Assembly (NCBI RefSeq): GCF_044466355.1
Contig: NZ_JBITMQ010000032.1
Span: 1-34,224, forward strand
Reading direction: 5' to 3'
Length of the DNA stretch: 34,224 nucleotides
Source of the DNA: Actinophytocola sp044466355
GTDB taxonomy: Bacteria; Actinomycetota; Actinomycetes; Mycobacteriales; Pseudonocardiaceae
The notes below the pieces were generated by a model. It was not told the DNA's origin. It made no database searches and saw only the letters and a list, made by a program, of their open reading frames with translations. The position numbers were made by a program, and so were the translations under genes. Below are positions 1 to 8,100 of the stretch, piece after piece (the first letter of the stretch is position 1; each line of letters opens with the position of its first letter).

Positions 1-95
1 ACTCACAACATCAGATGTCATCACTCACAGTGCCCATCCCGCCAGACCATCAGCCCGGCGTGTCGGGCCAGAAACACCGATCTTGGAACAGTCCC
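1..95. repeat. Left copy of 95-bp terminal inverted repeat, IS-end-like
   Basis: These bases are the exact reverse complement of 34130-34224, and identity stops at base 96. Read outward from the window interior, the repeat starts GGGACTGTTCCAAGATCGG, which resembles the outer end of IS256-family (mutator-type) insertion sequences. The family assignment is from memory of such ends only, because no transposase lies inside. The outer tip abuts hairpin array A. A contig cut inside two copies of one IS would look exactly like this. Confidence 0.75.
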
Positions 96-260
96 TGCGC
101 GAGCGCGCGACTCGCCGTGTCTGAGCACCGCGAGTCGCGCGGCCGAACACACCGAGTTGGTTGATTCGTGCACATCGGGTCCCTGCCGAGCTGCACGAAA
201 TCGACAACTCGGTGTGTGCGAGCGCGCGACTCGCGGTGTTTGAGGGCGCGACTCGCGAGG
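96..260. repeat. Hairpin array A (one full palindromic unit plus CGCGAGTCGCG motifs)
   Basis: One large hairpin spans 128-236. Outer 13-base arms (128-140 and 224-236) are exact complements, and inner 29-base arms (144-172 and 192-220) are complementary with a few mismatches around a 19-base loop. The inner arm carries the family core GAGTTG...TTCGTGCA, matched by TGCACGAAATCGACAACTC. Extra copies of GCGACTCGCG-like motifs lie at about 104-114 and 246-257. The left edge is cut by the IS-like terminal repeat. The 75 bases between the array and the gene at 334 are G/T-rich. Confidence 0.85.
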
Positions 261-333
261 GGGGTGGTTTTGGGGTGGGGTGCTAGATCTGGTCTAGCGG
301 GGGGTCTCGCGCCTTTTGGGTGGGAGGTGGGTT

Positions 334-873
334 GTGCGGTTGCGGATCGTGGTGATTGTTGGCAGTACGCGGGAGGGGCGTGTCGGGGACGCGGTCGCCG
401 CGTGGTTCGTCAAGGTCGCCGGGCAGCGGGACGACGTCGACGTCGAGGTGGTCGACCTGGTCGACTTCGACTTCCCCGCTCGGTATCCCGAGGTGGTGAC
501 TCCGGAGATGAACCGGTTCATCGCGGCCGTGGACCGGGCGGACGGGTTCGTCATCGTGACGCCCGAGTACAACCGCGGCTTCCCGGCGTCGCTCAAGCAG
601 GCGATCGACTTCGCCTACGACGAGTGGCACGCCAAACCCGTCGGGTTCGTCTCCTACGGTTGCCGGTCGCGCGGGTTCCACGCGGTCTCGGCGCTGCGGG
701 TCGTGTTCACCGAGTTGCACACCCACACGGTGCGCGACGAGGTGGCGCTGGACCTGATGGAGGACGAGCCGGGGCCGGCGCAGGAGCCGGCCGCCACGAG
801 GATGCTCGACCAGGTCGTCTGGTGGAGCGAGGCGTTGCGCGCGGCACGCGCGGCAAGGCCGTACGTCACATAG
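334..873 (+). CDS. NAD(P)H-dependent FMN reductase-like flavoprotein
   Basis: This 179-residue protein has the flavodoxin-like fold of the NADPH-dependent FMN reductase family. The N-terminus RIVVIVGSTREGRVGDAVA is the first strand and phosphate-binding loop for FMN, and VIVTPEYNRGFPASLKQAIDF is the second conserved flavin-contact segment. Such enzymes are cytosolic and reduce free flavin, quinones or similar acceptors; the substrate cannot be read from the sequence. The GTG at 334 is chosen because GGAGG (323-327) lies six bases upstream. Earlier in-frame codons add residues unlike the family. It is followed after 11 bases by the DrrAB-type genes and is probably co-transcribed with them. Its first codons include T-ending codons (ATT, GTT, AGT, CGT) unlike the rest of the gene, matching the array-flank effect described in the findings. 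Confidence 0.88.
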   Translation: MRLRIVVIVGSTREGRVGDAVAAWFVKVAGQRDDVDVEVVDLVDFDFPARYPEVVTPEMNRFIAAVDRADGFVIVTPEYNRGFPASLKQAIDFAYDEWHAKPVGFVSYGCRSRGFHAVSALRVVFTELHTHTVRDEVALDLMEDEPGPAQEPAATRMLDQVVWWSEALRAARAARPYVT

Positions 874-884
874 AGGGGAACGAC

Positions 885-1865
885 ATGAGTGAGCTGGCGA
901 TCGAGACTGCCGGCCTCGTGAAGGTGTTCGGTGAGAACAGGGCGGTCGACGGGGTCGACCTCGCGGTGCCCGCGGGCACCGTGTACGGGGTGCTCGGCCC
1001 GAACGGCGCGGGCAAGACCACCGCCGTGCGCATGCTCGCGACGCTGCTGCGCCCGGACGGCGGCGAGGCCCGCGTGTTCGGTCACGACGTGCTGCGCGAA
1101 GCGGACGCGGTCCGGCAGCGGGTCAGCCTGACCGGCCAGTACGCGTCGGTCGACGAGGACCTGACCGGCGCCGAGAACCTGGTGCTGCTCGGCAGGCTGC
1201 TCGGGCACCGCAAGCCCGCGGCCCGCGAGCGGTCCGCGCAGCTACTGGCGGCGTTCGGGTTGACCGAGGCCGCGGACCGGCAGGTCAAGACCTACTCCGG
1301 CGGCATGCGGCGGCGTCTCGACATCGCCGCCAGCATCCTGAAGACGCCGGACGTGCTGTTCCTCGACGAGCCGACCACCGGCCTCGACCCGCGCAGCCGC
1401 AACCAGGTCTGGGACATCGTGCGGATCATCGTCGCGCAGGGCACGACGGTGCTGCTCACGACCCAGTACCTGGACGAGGCCGACCAGCTGGCGAACCGGA
1501 TCGCGGTCATCGACCGCGGCAAGGTGATCGCCGAGGGAACCCCCGGTGAGCTGAAGGCGTCCGTCGGCGCGGGCGCGGTCCACGTGCGGCTGCGCGACGC
1601 CGGGCAGCGGCCCGCCGCGCTGGAGCTGCTGACCCGGATCCTGGGCCCGGCCGTGAAACCCGAGGCGGACCCGGTCGCGCTGACCGCGCAGCTGTCCGGA
1701 GAGGACAGTGACCGCGAGGCGGCCGAGCAGGCGTCCCGTGCGCTGGCGGAACTGGCCGCGAACGGCATCACCGTCGACAATTTCGCACTCGGTCAGCCGA
1801 CGCTCGACGAGGTGTTCCTCGCGCTGACCGACCACCCGGCAACGGAGAAGGAGGCCGTGGCATGA
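885..1865 (+). CDS. ABC exporter ATP-binding subunit, DrrA (daunorubicin resistance) type
   Basis: This 326-residue protein is a complete ABC ATPase: Walker A GPNGAGKTT near residue 40, signature YSGGMRRRLDIA, Walker B VLFLDEPTTGLDP and a switch-region histidine replaced by Q in LLTTQYLDEA, as is usual in the DrrA group. The roughly 80-residue C-terminal extension with FALGQPTLDEVFLALTD is the DrrA-type tail that contacts the permease. Its role is to power export of a hydrophobic compound with the permease encoded next. The ATG at 885 follows AGAGGGG about seven bases upstream. The stop overlaps the next ATG (ATGA at 1862). DrrAB pairs confer self-resistance in antibiotic producers, but no biosynthetic genes are in this window, so the substrate is unknown. 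Confidence 0.93.
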   Translation: MSELAIETAGLVKVFGENRAVDGVDLAVPAGTVYGVLGPNGAGKTTAVRMLATLLRPDGGEARVFGHDVLREADAVRQRVSLTGQYASVDEDLTGAENLVLLGRLLGHRKPAARERSAQLLAAFGLTEAADRQVKTYSGGMRRRLDIAASILKTPDVLFLDEPTTGLDPRSRNQVWDIVRIIVAQGTTVLLTTQYLDEADQLANRIAVIDRGKVIAEGTPGELKASVGAGAVHVRLRDAGQRPAALELLTRILGPAVKPEADPVALTAQLSGEDSDREAAEQASRALAELAANGITVDNFALGQPTLDEVFLALTDHPATEKEAVA

Positions 1866-2710
1866 CCGCCGCGCCCACCGAAGAGAAGGTCGCCGGCTAC
1901 ACCCCGGCGGCCGAGAGCCTCAACGCGGTGCTCGCCGCGGGTGACGCACCGCCGCGCCCGAGCGCCTGGTCGGCGTCGGTCACGTTCGGCTGGCGCGCGA
2001 TGCTGAAGATCAAGCACGTGCCGGAGCAACTGTTCGACGTCACGGCGTTCCCGATCATCATGACGCTGATGTTCACCTACCTGTTCGGCGGCGCGCTCGC
2101 CGGATCGGTGACCGAGTACCTGCAGTTCCTGCTGCCGGGCATCATGGTGACGAGCGTCGTGATGATCACGATGTACACCGGTCTCGGCGTGAACCAGGAC
2201 ATCGAGAAGGGTGTGTTCGACCGGTTCCGCACGCTGCCCGTGTGGCGGCCGTCCGCGCTCGTCGGCGCGCTGTTCGGGGACGTGTTCCGCTACTTCCTGG
2301 CGGCCACGGTGATCCTCGGCGTCGGCCTGGTCCTCGGCTTCCGGCCGGGCGGCGGGGTCGGCGGGGTACTGCTGGCGATCGCGCTGCTGATCGTGTTCTC
2401 GTTCGCGTTCTCGTGGATCTGGACGATGTTCGGGCTGATGCTGCGGTCGGAGAAGTCGGTGATGGGCGTCAGCATGATGGTGCTGTTCCCGCTGACGTTC
2501 CTGTCCAACGTGTTCGTCGAGCCGGACACCATGCCGGGCTGGCTGCGCGCGTTCACCGACGTCAACCCGATCACGCACCTGGTCGCGGCGACCCGCGGCC
2601 TGATGCAGGGCAACCCGGACGGCGGCGAGATCATCTGGGTGCTCGTGTCGGCCGCGGTGCTGGTCGCGGTGTTCGGCACGCTCACGATGCGGCGCTACAA
2701 CCGGAAGTGA
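1862..2710 (+). CDS. ABC-2 type exporter permease, DrrB type
   Basis: This 282-residue integral membrane protein starts with a roughly 40-residue cytoplasmic segment and then has about six hydrophobic helices, as in ABC2_membrane permeases. Conserved features include the stretch around FPIIMTLMFTYLFGGAL, the central LLPGIMVTSVV helix, the coupling-helix region GVFDRFRTLPVWR and the late FLSNVFVEPDTMPGWLRAFTDVNPITHLV motif typical of DrrB. It forms the membrane pore for the ATPase encoded just upstream and is translationally coupled to it by the ATGA overlap. Length and topology are normal for the family. A strong hairpin at 2717-2749 closes the transcript, so the unit is probably reductase, ATPase, permease. 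Confidence 0.93.
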   Translation: MTAAPTEEKVAGYTPAAESLNAVLAAGDAPPRPSAWSASVTFGWRAMLKIKHVPEQLFDVTAFPIIMTLMFTYLFGGALAGSVTEYLQFLLPGIMVTSVVMITMYTGLGVNQDIEKGVFDRFRTLPVWRPSALVGALFGDVFRYFLAATVILGVGLVLGFRPGGGVGGVLLAIALLIVFSFAFSWIWTMFGLMLRSEKSVMGVSMMVLFPLTFLSNVFVEPDTMPGWLRAFTDVNPITHLVAATRGLMQGNPDGGEIIWVLVSAAVLVAVFGTLTMRRYNRK

Positions 2711-2716
2711 CGAGGT

Positions 2717-2749
2717 GTGGCGGCGGCACCGAGGGGTTGCCGCCGCCAC
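2717..2749. terminator. Perfect 12-bp hairpin between convergent genes
   Basis: GTGGCGGCGGCA at 2717-2728 pairs perfectly with TGCCGCCGCCAC at 2738-2749 around a nine-base loop. It lies seven bases after the permease stop and one base before the end of the gene on the opposite strand. There is no U-tract on either strand, which is common for actinobacterial terminators. It can serve both directions. Confidence 0.8.
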
Positions 2750-2750
2750 G

Positions 2751-4958
2751 TCAGTCGTCGAGCGCCCAGTGCTTTCCGGTGCTCCAGCCGAGCCAGCGCC
2801 GTCCACTGTGGACCTTGCCGTGCCGGTCGAAGCGCTCGCCGGCGACGATGGCGGCGAGGCCGTCCAGCGCCGGCGCGAGCCGGGTGCCGTGCAGCTGCGG
2901 ACGCAGCCAGTCGATCGTGGCCCGCTGGGTGGCCGGGTCGCAGAAGCTGAGGAAGAAGATCCCCTGCCGCCACGCGTAGGCGGCGTTCTTCACGGCGATC
3001 AGCGCGGCGTGCCGGTGCGGGAACGGCACGGCCATCCGGCGCACCGCCCAGCTCAGCGCCTGGCCCGCGAGACGGGCCGCGACCGGGGCCAGCCGGTCCG
3101 GCAGTTCCAGCCCGTCGACCAGCACCGCCAGGTTGTGCGTGGTGAGGATCTGGCTCTGCTCCAGCACCGCACCGCTCGCCGCCACGCCGTACGCCCGCGC
3201 CGTGCCCGCCTCGGCCGCCCGCTCGGTGCACGCGGTGGCGAAGTGGTGCGCGACCCGCTGGCCCCACCGGGTCCGCGTACCGGCCGACCACGACTCCGGC
3301 AGGTCGTAGTAGGCGCCATACAGGGTGCCCGCCAAAGTCGCGCTCGCGACGACCGCCGCGGACTGGAACTTCGCGGTGAACGTGCCCATGAAGATGTCCG
3401 CCGCGATCTCCTCCACCAGCGGCAGCGTCAGACCGGCCTGCCTCGCGACCGCGCCCAGCTCCGCCACCAGCGGGTTCGGCAGGATCGCCTGCGGGAACGC
3501 GGTGAACGCCACCATCGTGGTCTGCGCGAGCGCCTGCCGCGCGGCCCGCGTCGCGTCCCGCCGGTGCTCACGCAGCGGCTCGATCGCCGCCACCCACGGC
3601 AGTTCCTCGATGCGGACCTGGTGCTCCAGGTCGAGCAGCAGCAGGCTGCGCCTGCGCCGGAACGCCACGTACGTCTTGCCGTACAACGTGGACAGTGCCG
3701 GGTCGGCGATGTTCGCGGCCAGCAACGACGAGGTGACCCGCGGCAGCACCCGCGCCAGCACATCGCCGGACGTGATCACGCCCCGCTCGACCAGTTCCTC
3801 GACCGAACCCTCCAGCGCCCGCGTCACCTTGCGGTCAACGGTGGGCGGCACCTGGTGCCCGTCGACGTCGGCCACGAACGCGTCGACCAGCGGCACACCT
3901 TCGTCGCCCGGCAGGTCGTCGAGCCGCGCGGCCACGACCTCGGCCAGCGCCGCGTGCGTCGGCCGTGCCGCGACGGCGAGCCGCTGCTCCCGGTACGCGG
4001 TCCGCTCGGCGGACTCGGGCGCGCCACGCTTGGTCAGCGTGTTGGCGAGCGCGCGCCGCACCCAGCCGACGTCCCGGCCGGACAGCGCGCCGCTGTCGGT
4101 CTCGCACGCCAGCAACGCGGCCCGCAGCCGCGCGAAGTTGCCGCGCGGGTGCCGTTCGACGCCCTCGGTGTCGGCGAGCAGACGTGCCCGCCGCCGCGCC
4201 CAGTCGTCCGGCCACACCCGGCACGGCCAGCCGCCGACGACCGCGCCGCCGTCGAGCCTGGGCAGCTCGCCGTCGACCGTGTCGCACCAGAGTGCGACGA
4301 GCCGGTCGTACAGCGGCTGCTCGGCGAGCCGCGCGCGCATGGTCGCGATGGCGGGCGGCGTGGTGACCGCGCGCAGGGCCGTCCTGACCTCCCCGACCGT
4401 CGCGACGTGCACGACGGACCCGGACGAGGACGGCGGCTGGTCGAGGTACGGGGTGAACCGCAGCCGGTGCATGAGCGGGCGCAGCTCGGCGACGACGTCG
4501 AGCGCCGCCGCGGAGTGCCCGTTGGCGAGCAGCCACGCGACCGTCAGCAGCGCGGCGTGCTCCGGGATGCCGACCCGGTACGTGCCGGTGGCGAGCGCGT
4601 CGAGCAGCACGGCCTGGCCCGCGTCGGACAGGTAGTACAGGTTGAGCCGCTCCCGGTCGGTGGTGCCGGGCGCGTCCGCGGGCAGTGCGGCCACGATCTC
4701 CTGCTCGTCCTGCCGCAGCGGCGCCTCGGCGAGGTAGCGCCCGCTGGCGAACCCGCCGTGCAGGACCTCGAGCGTCACCCACGACGGTGTGTCGGCGATG
4801 GGCGTGCGCGAACCGACCGTCAGCGTGCCGTCGGCCATTCCGTCGAGCACGGCACGCCAGCGCGCCGCCCGCGCGGAGTCGGCCCCCGCGTGCCGCAGCG
4901 CGCGCCGCAACTGGTCGAAGGCGTAACCCCTGCCGACCTGCTTCCCCCTGTCTGCCAT
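2751..4958 (-). CDS. Conserved actinobacterial protein of unknown function (735 aa), start abutting tRNA-Gly
   Basis: I recognise this only as a type of large conserved hypothetical protein of actinomycetes. Its most distinctive N-terminal stretch is GMADGTLTVGSRTP followed by WVTLEVLHGGFASGRYLAE (about residues 40-77). There is no signal peptide or clear membrane helix; the protein looks alpha-helical and cytosolic, with many Ala/Leu-rich repeats. No nucleotide-binding or catalytic motif is evident. The ATG at 4958 is separated by one base from the discriminator base of the tRNA-Gly encoded just upstream on the same strand, so there is no room for an independent leader. The message is therefore probably released from the tRNA precursor, possibly as a leaderless mRNA. 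It converges on the DrrB-type gene across the hairpin at 2717-2749. A later start (Met41) would fall inside the conserved region, so I keep the first. Confidence 0.8.
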   Translation of the reverse strand: MADRGKQVGRGYAFDQLRRALRHAGADSARAARWRAVLDGMADGTLTVGSRTPIADTPSWVTLEVLHGGFASGRYLAEAPLRQDEQEIVAALPADAPGTTDRERLNLYYLSDAGQAVLLDALATGTYRVGIPEHAALLTVAWLLANGHSAAALDVVAELRPLMHRLRFTPYLDQPPSSSGSVVHVATVGEVRTALRAVTTPPAIATMRARLAEQPLYDRLVALWCDTVDGELPRLDGGAVVGGWPCRVWPDDWARRRARLLADTEGVERHPRGNFARLRAALLACETDSGALSGRDVGWVRRALANTLTKRGAPESAERTAYREQRLAVAARPTHAALAEVVAARLDDLPGDEGVPLVDAFVADVDGHQVPPTVDRKVTRALEGSVEELVERGVITSGDVLARVLPRVTSSLLAANIADPALSTLYGKTYVAFRRRRSLLLLDLEHQVRIEELPWVAAIEPLREHRRDATRAARQALAQTTMVAFTAFPQAILPNPLVAELGAVARQAGLTLPLVEEIAADIFMGTFTAKFQSAAVVASATLAGTLYGAYYDLPESWSAGTRTRWGQRVAHHFATACTERAAEAGTARAYGVAASGAVLEQSQILTTHNLAVLVDGLELPDRLAPVAARLAGQALSWAVRRMAVPFPHRHAALIAVKNAAYAWRQGIFFLSFCDPATQRATIDWLRPQLHGTRLAPALDGLAAIVAGERFDRHGKVHSGRRWLGWSTGKHWALDD

Positions 4959-4959
4959 G

Positions 4960-5031
4960 ACCTGGAGGCGAGAGTCGAACTCGCGCCCTCCCGGATGGAA
5001 GCCGGGTGTTCTGCCGCTGAACTACTCCAGG
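4960..5031 (-). tRNA. tRNA-Gly (anticodon TCC), atypical acceptor stem
   Basis: The cloverleaf is complete: a perfect 7-bp acceptor stem CCTGGAG/CTCCAGG, T8, D-arm GTTC/GAAC with A14, G18G19 and A21, anticodon stem CCCGG/CCGGG, loop CTTCCAT giving anticodon TCC, a five-base variable loop and the T-arm GCGAG-TTCGACT-CTCGC. The discriminator is T, as expected for glycine, and CCA is not encoded. Base pair 1-72 is C-G, not the G-C usual for bacterial tRNA-Gly, so charging is not certain. It is four bases downstream of the Pro-anticodon tRNA and one base upstream of an ATG. Confidence 0.9.
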
Positions 5032-5035
5032 ATGG

Positions 5036-5107
5036 ACATGGAGGCGGGAATCGAACCCGCGCCCTCCCGGTCCCAAGCCAGGCGGTCTGCCACTGACCTA
5101 CTCCATG
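5036..5107 (-). tRNA. tRNA with Pro (TGG) anticodon on a Gly-like body
   Basis: The cloverleaf is complete: acceptor CATGGAG/CTCCATG, D-arm GGTC/GACC, anticodon stem CCTGG/CCGGG with one G-T pair, loop CTTGGGA giving anticodon TGG with G37, variable loop AGGGC and T-arm GCGGG-TTCGATT-CCCGC. The variable loop and most of the rest match the neighbouring tRNA-Gly, and the discriminator is T where tRNA-Pro normally has A73. C1-G72, G35 and G36 do fit proline. A possible -10 element TAGCAT lies at 5118-5123 (minus strand). CCA is not encoded. It may be a duplicated tRNA-Gly with a changed anticodon. Confidence 0.82.
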
Positions 5108-5155
5108 CTCGCGGAGGATGCTAGCCGGTCTCCCCCGCCCGCACCTCCGTTTTTC

Positions 5156-8100
5156 CTAGAGATGCCAGGCCGGTTCCCGCTCGGGACGGTAGCCGCACGT
5201 CGTGCCGGTGGTGACCGACGCGCGTAAGTGCTCTGCCAGCTCGGGATGGCGGGTGTCGAGCTTGCGCAACGTGTCGCGGATGCGCGCGGTCACGGTCTTG
5301 CGGGCACGTTCGGCCTCGTCGCCGAGGCGGCGGGTGCGACCGCCGAGGCCGGTGGCCGTGCGGAGCTCTTCCAGCAGCAGCGCGCGTTCCTCGTCGTACT
5401 TGGCGGCACGCCGGTCGTCTCCGCGCGCCTCCGCCTGCGCGATCTGTTCGTCCAGGGTGGACAGACGGGTGCGGTAGGCGGCCTTGGCCTCCTCGTCCAG
5501 CACCGCGTCGCCGCCCAGGCTCGCCGCCGCCGTGACCTCAGCACCGCCCGCCGGGTTCAGCAGCCGGGTCGCCGGGATCTCCTTGCCCGGTGCGCGCAGC
5601 AGCACGTGCAGGTCCCGCAGCCCCTTGCTGTCCGGCACGTGCACCGTCCGGCCCGCCATCGACAGCGCCCACGTGTCGCCGGTGAAGCGGAACTCGTTGT
5701 GCGGTAAGGACTCTCCCGGCTCCGCCGCGAGGTGCCGCATGCCGAGCGCGGCCGCCTCCCGGCTCACCGCGGCACGCAGCTCGTCGCCGCGAGGGCCCAG
5801 CGCGGCCGCCAGCGCGGCCTTCGCCTCGCACGACCACGGGCGGGAGCCGAGCCGGTCGGCCATGTCCCTGGCCGACTCGAAGTGGGTCGCCGCCAGAGCC
5901 GTCTCACCGCGGGCCAGGGCCAGGTGCCCGAGCCACAGCGACACCGGGCCGCTGATGTCGCACCCGTACATGGACACCAGCCACGTGCCCGCGTGCGGCG
6001 CCAGCTCCGCGTACAGCTCGGCGCACCGCGCCACGTCACCGGTCGCCACCGCCACCTGTACCCGCAGCCGCGTCATCATCGCCTCGTACGCGCTGGGCAC
6101 CGGTTCCCGCGCCGCCTCCAGCTCCGCCAGGCTCCTGGTGGCGGTCGCCGTGTCACCGCGCGCGGCCGCGGTGATCCCCGTCAGCAGCGCGGGGAACGGG
6201 TACTTCACCTCCGCGGACGTCGACAGGAGGTCCGCGGGCTCGTCGTAGCGGCCGCGCAGCATGTCCGTCGCCCACCGCAGGTGGTGGTCGATGTACTCGA
6301 ACTGCTCGTGCGGTGTCTGCAGGTCCCGCGCGCTGCCGAGGTAGGCGTCGGCCTCGTCGAACCGGCCGTGGAACGTGGCGATGATGTTGCGGTCCACGTA
6401 GGTGCCGAACTCCATCGGGGTCGGCTCGCGCTTCTCGTCCGCCAGCGCGAGGAACTCGGTGAACCGCTCGAGGTAGGACGGGTCGTTCAGCTCCAGCTTC
6501 GCCACCCAGCCGAACGAGACCGCGTACTGCTCCATCTCGTAGTCGCCGGTCCGGCGTGCGATCGCGGCCAGCTCGTCGGTGAGCGCGAGCCGTTCGGCCG
6601 CGTGACCGAGCGTCCACAGCCGGTCGTGCTGGGTCCACAGGCTGAAGCCCAGCGTGTCGTCGTCGCCGCCGTCGCGCGCGACGGCGACCGCCCGCATGAT
6701 CACCTCCTGCGCGAGGTGGTCGAGCGAGCCGCCGGGCGGGTCGACACCGGGCACCAGCCGCTCGAACGCCCTGCGCAGCAGGTCCGCCTTGAGCTTCGTG
6801 CGGCCCTCCGGGGCGGACAGGCCGTAGATCGTCAGCGCGGTGCGGGTCAGCACGTCCACGTCGTCTGCCGACAACGCGATGCCCGCGACCTCCGCCAGCA
6901 CCTGCCACGCCTCGCCGCGCTCACCGAAGTGGTGCAGCTGCACGCCCAGGTCCAGCCCGATCCGCGCCCGCCTGGGGTCGGCCGGGTCGAGCAACTCGAC
7001 GGCGCGCCGGTAGTGGCCGGCCGACTCCTCCAGCGCGAACCGCCGCCGCGCCTCCTTGGCCGCCGCGACCAGCAGGTCCACCACCCGGCCGGGGTCGAGC
7101 GCGGCGCGCCCGAGGTAGGCGTGGCGCGCCAGGTCGGCGGGGAAGATCCGGCCGGCCAGCGCGGGTGACCGGTCGAGCGCACGCACCACGGCCGCGTGCC
7201 GCTCCGCGACGTCGGCCTCGTCGATCCCCGCGTACAGGGTCTCGCGCACCAGGTCGTGGGCGAACGCGAACCGCCCGTCGGACAGCGTGACCACCAGCCG
7301 GGCCGCGACCGCCTGCGCCAGCTGCCGGTCGACCTGCGCGACGGGCGCGCTCACCGTCGCGGCCAGCACCTGCCGGTGGAACTCCCTGCCCAGCACGGCG
7401 GCGCCGGTGAGCAGCCCCGACACGGACGCGGGCAGCAGCGACAGCCTGCGCCGCACCGCGTCCCGCACGCCGGGTGCGACCGAGGCCGCCGAACCACCGC
7501 TGTGCCACAGGCGGGCGGTCTCCTCGACGAAGAACGGGTTGCCGCCGGTGCGCAGGTGCACCTCGCCGACCAGCTCCGGACCGGGTTCCGCGCCGACCGT
7601 GCGGGCCATCAGCGCGCCGACCTCGTCGCGGCCGAGCCCGGTGAGCGTGACCGCGGTGGCCTTCGCGCGGAGCGGTGTCATCAGCGGCGCGAGGGGGTGG
7701 TCGACTGCCTCGACCTCCACGTCCCGGTACGTGGCGACCAGCAGCAACCGCTCGAACCAGGTGTGCTGCGCGACGAACTCCAGCAGCCGCACCGACGACG
7801 GGTCCGCCCAGTGCAGGTCGTCGAGCACGACCACCACCGGCCGCCGCTGCGACACCGCCACCAGCGCGGACGTGACCGCGTCGTACATACCGAAGCCGTC
7901 CGCCGGGTCGTCGGTGTCGACCTCGCCCAGCAGGACCGCGAGCTGACCGCCCGACACCTCCGCCGCGGCCGCCCACTCACCGGGTTCCGCCGACCGGCGC
8001 AGCCCGCGGATCACCTGCACCCACGGCCAGAACCCGGGTGCGGCCGAGGAGTCCCAGCACGATCCGGACAGCACGAGCGCACCCCGCTCACGCGCCACGC

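Noticed and set aside
334..2710. Edge of an antibiotic biosynthetic cluster
   Set aside because: The DrrAB-type exporter is suggestive, but no polyketide, peptide or terpene synthase gene occurs in the window.
2715..5096. Plus-strand open frame of about 790 codons opposite the 735-residue gene and the tRNAs
   Set aside because: It runs through both tRNAs, is extremely Arg- and Pro-rich and has no domain. It is antisense shadow.
4960..5107. tRNA-linked integrative element attachment site
   Set aside because: No integrase gene and no repeated tRNA 3' fragment were seen elsewhere in the window.
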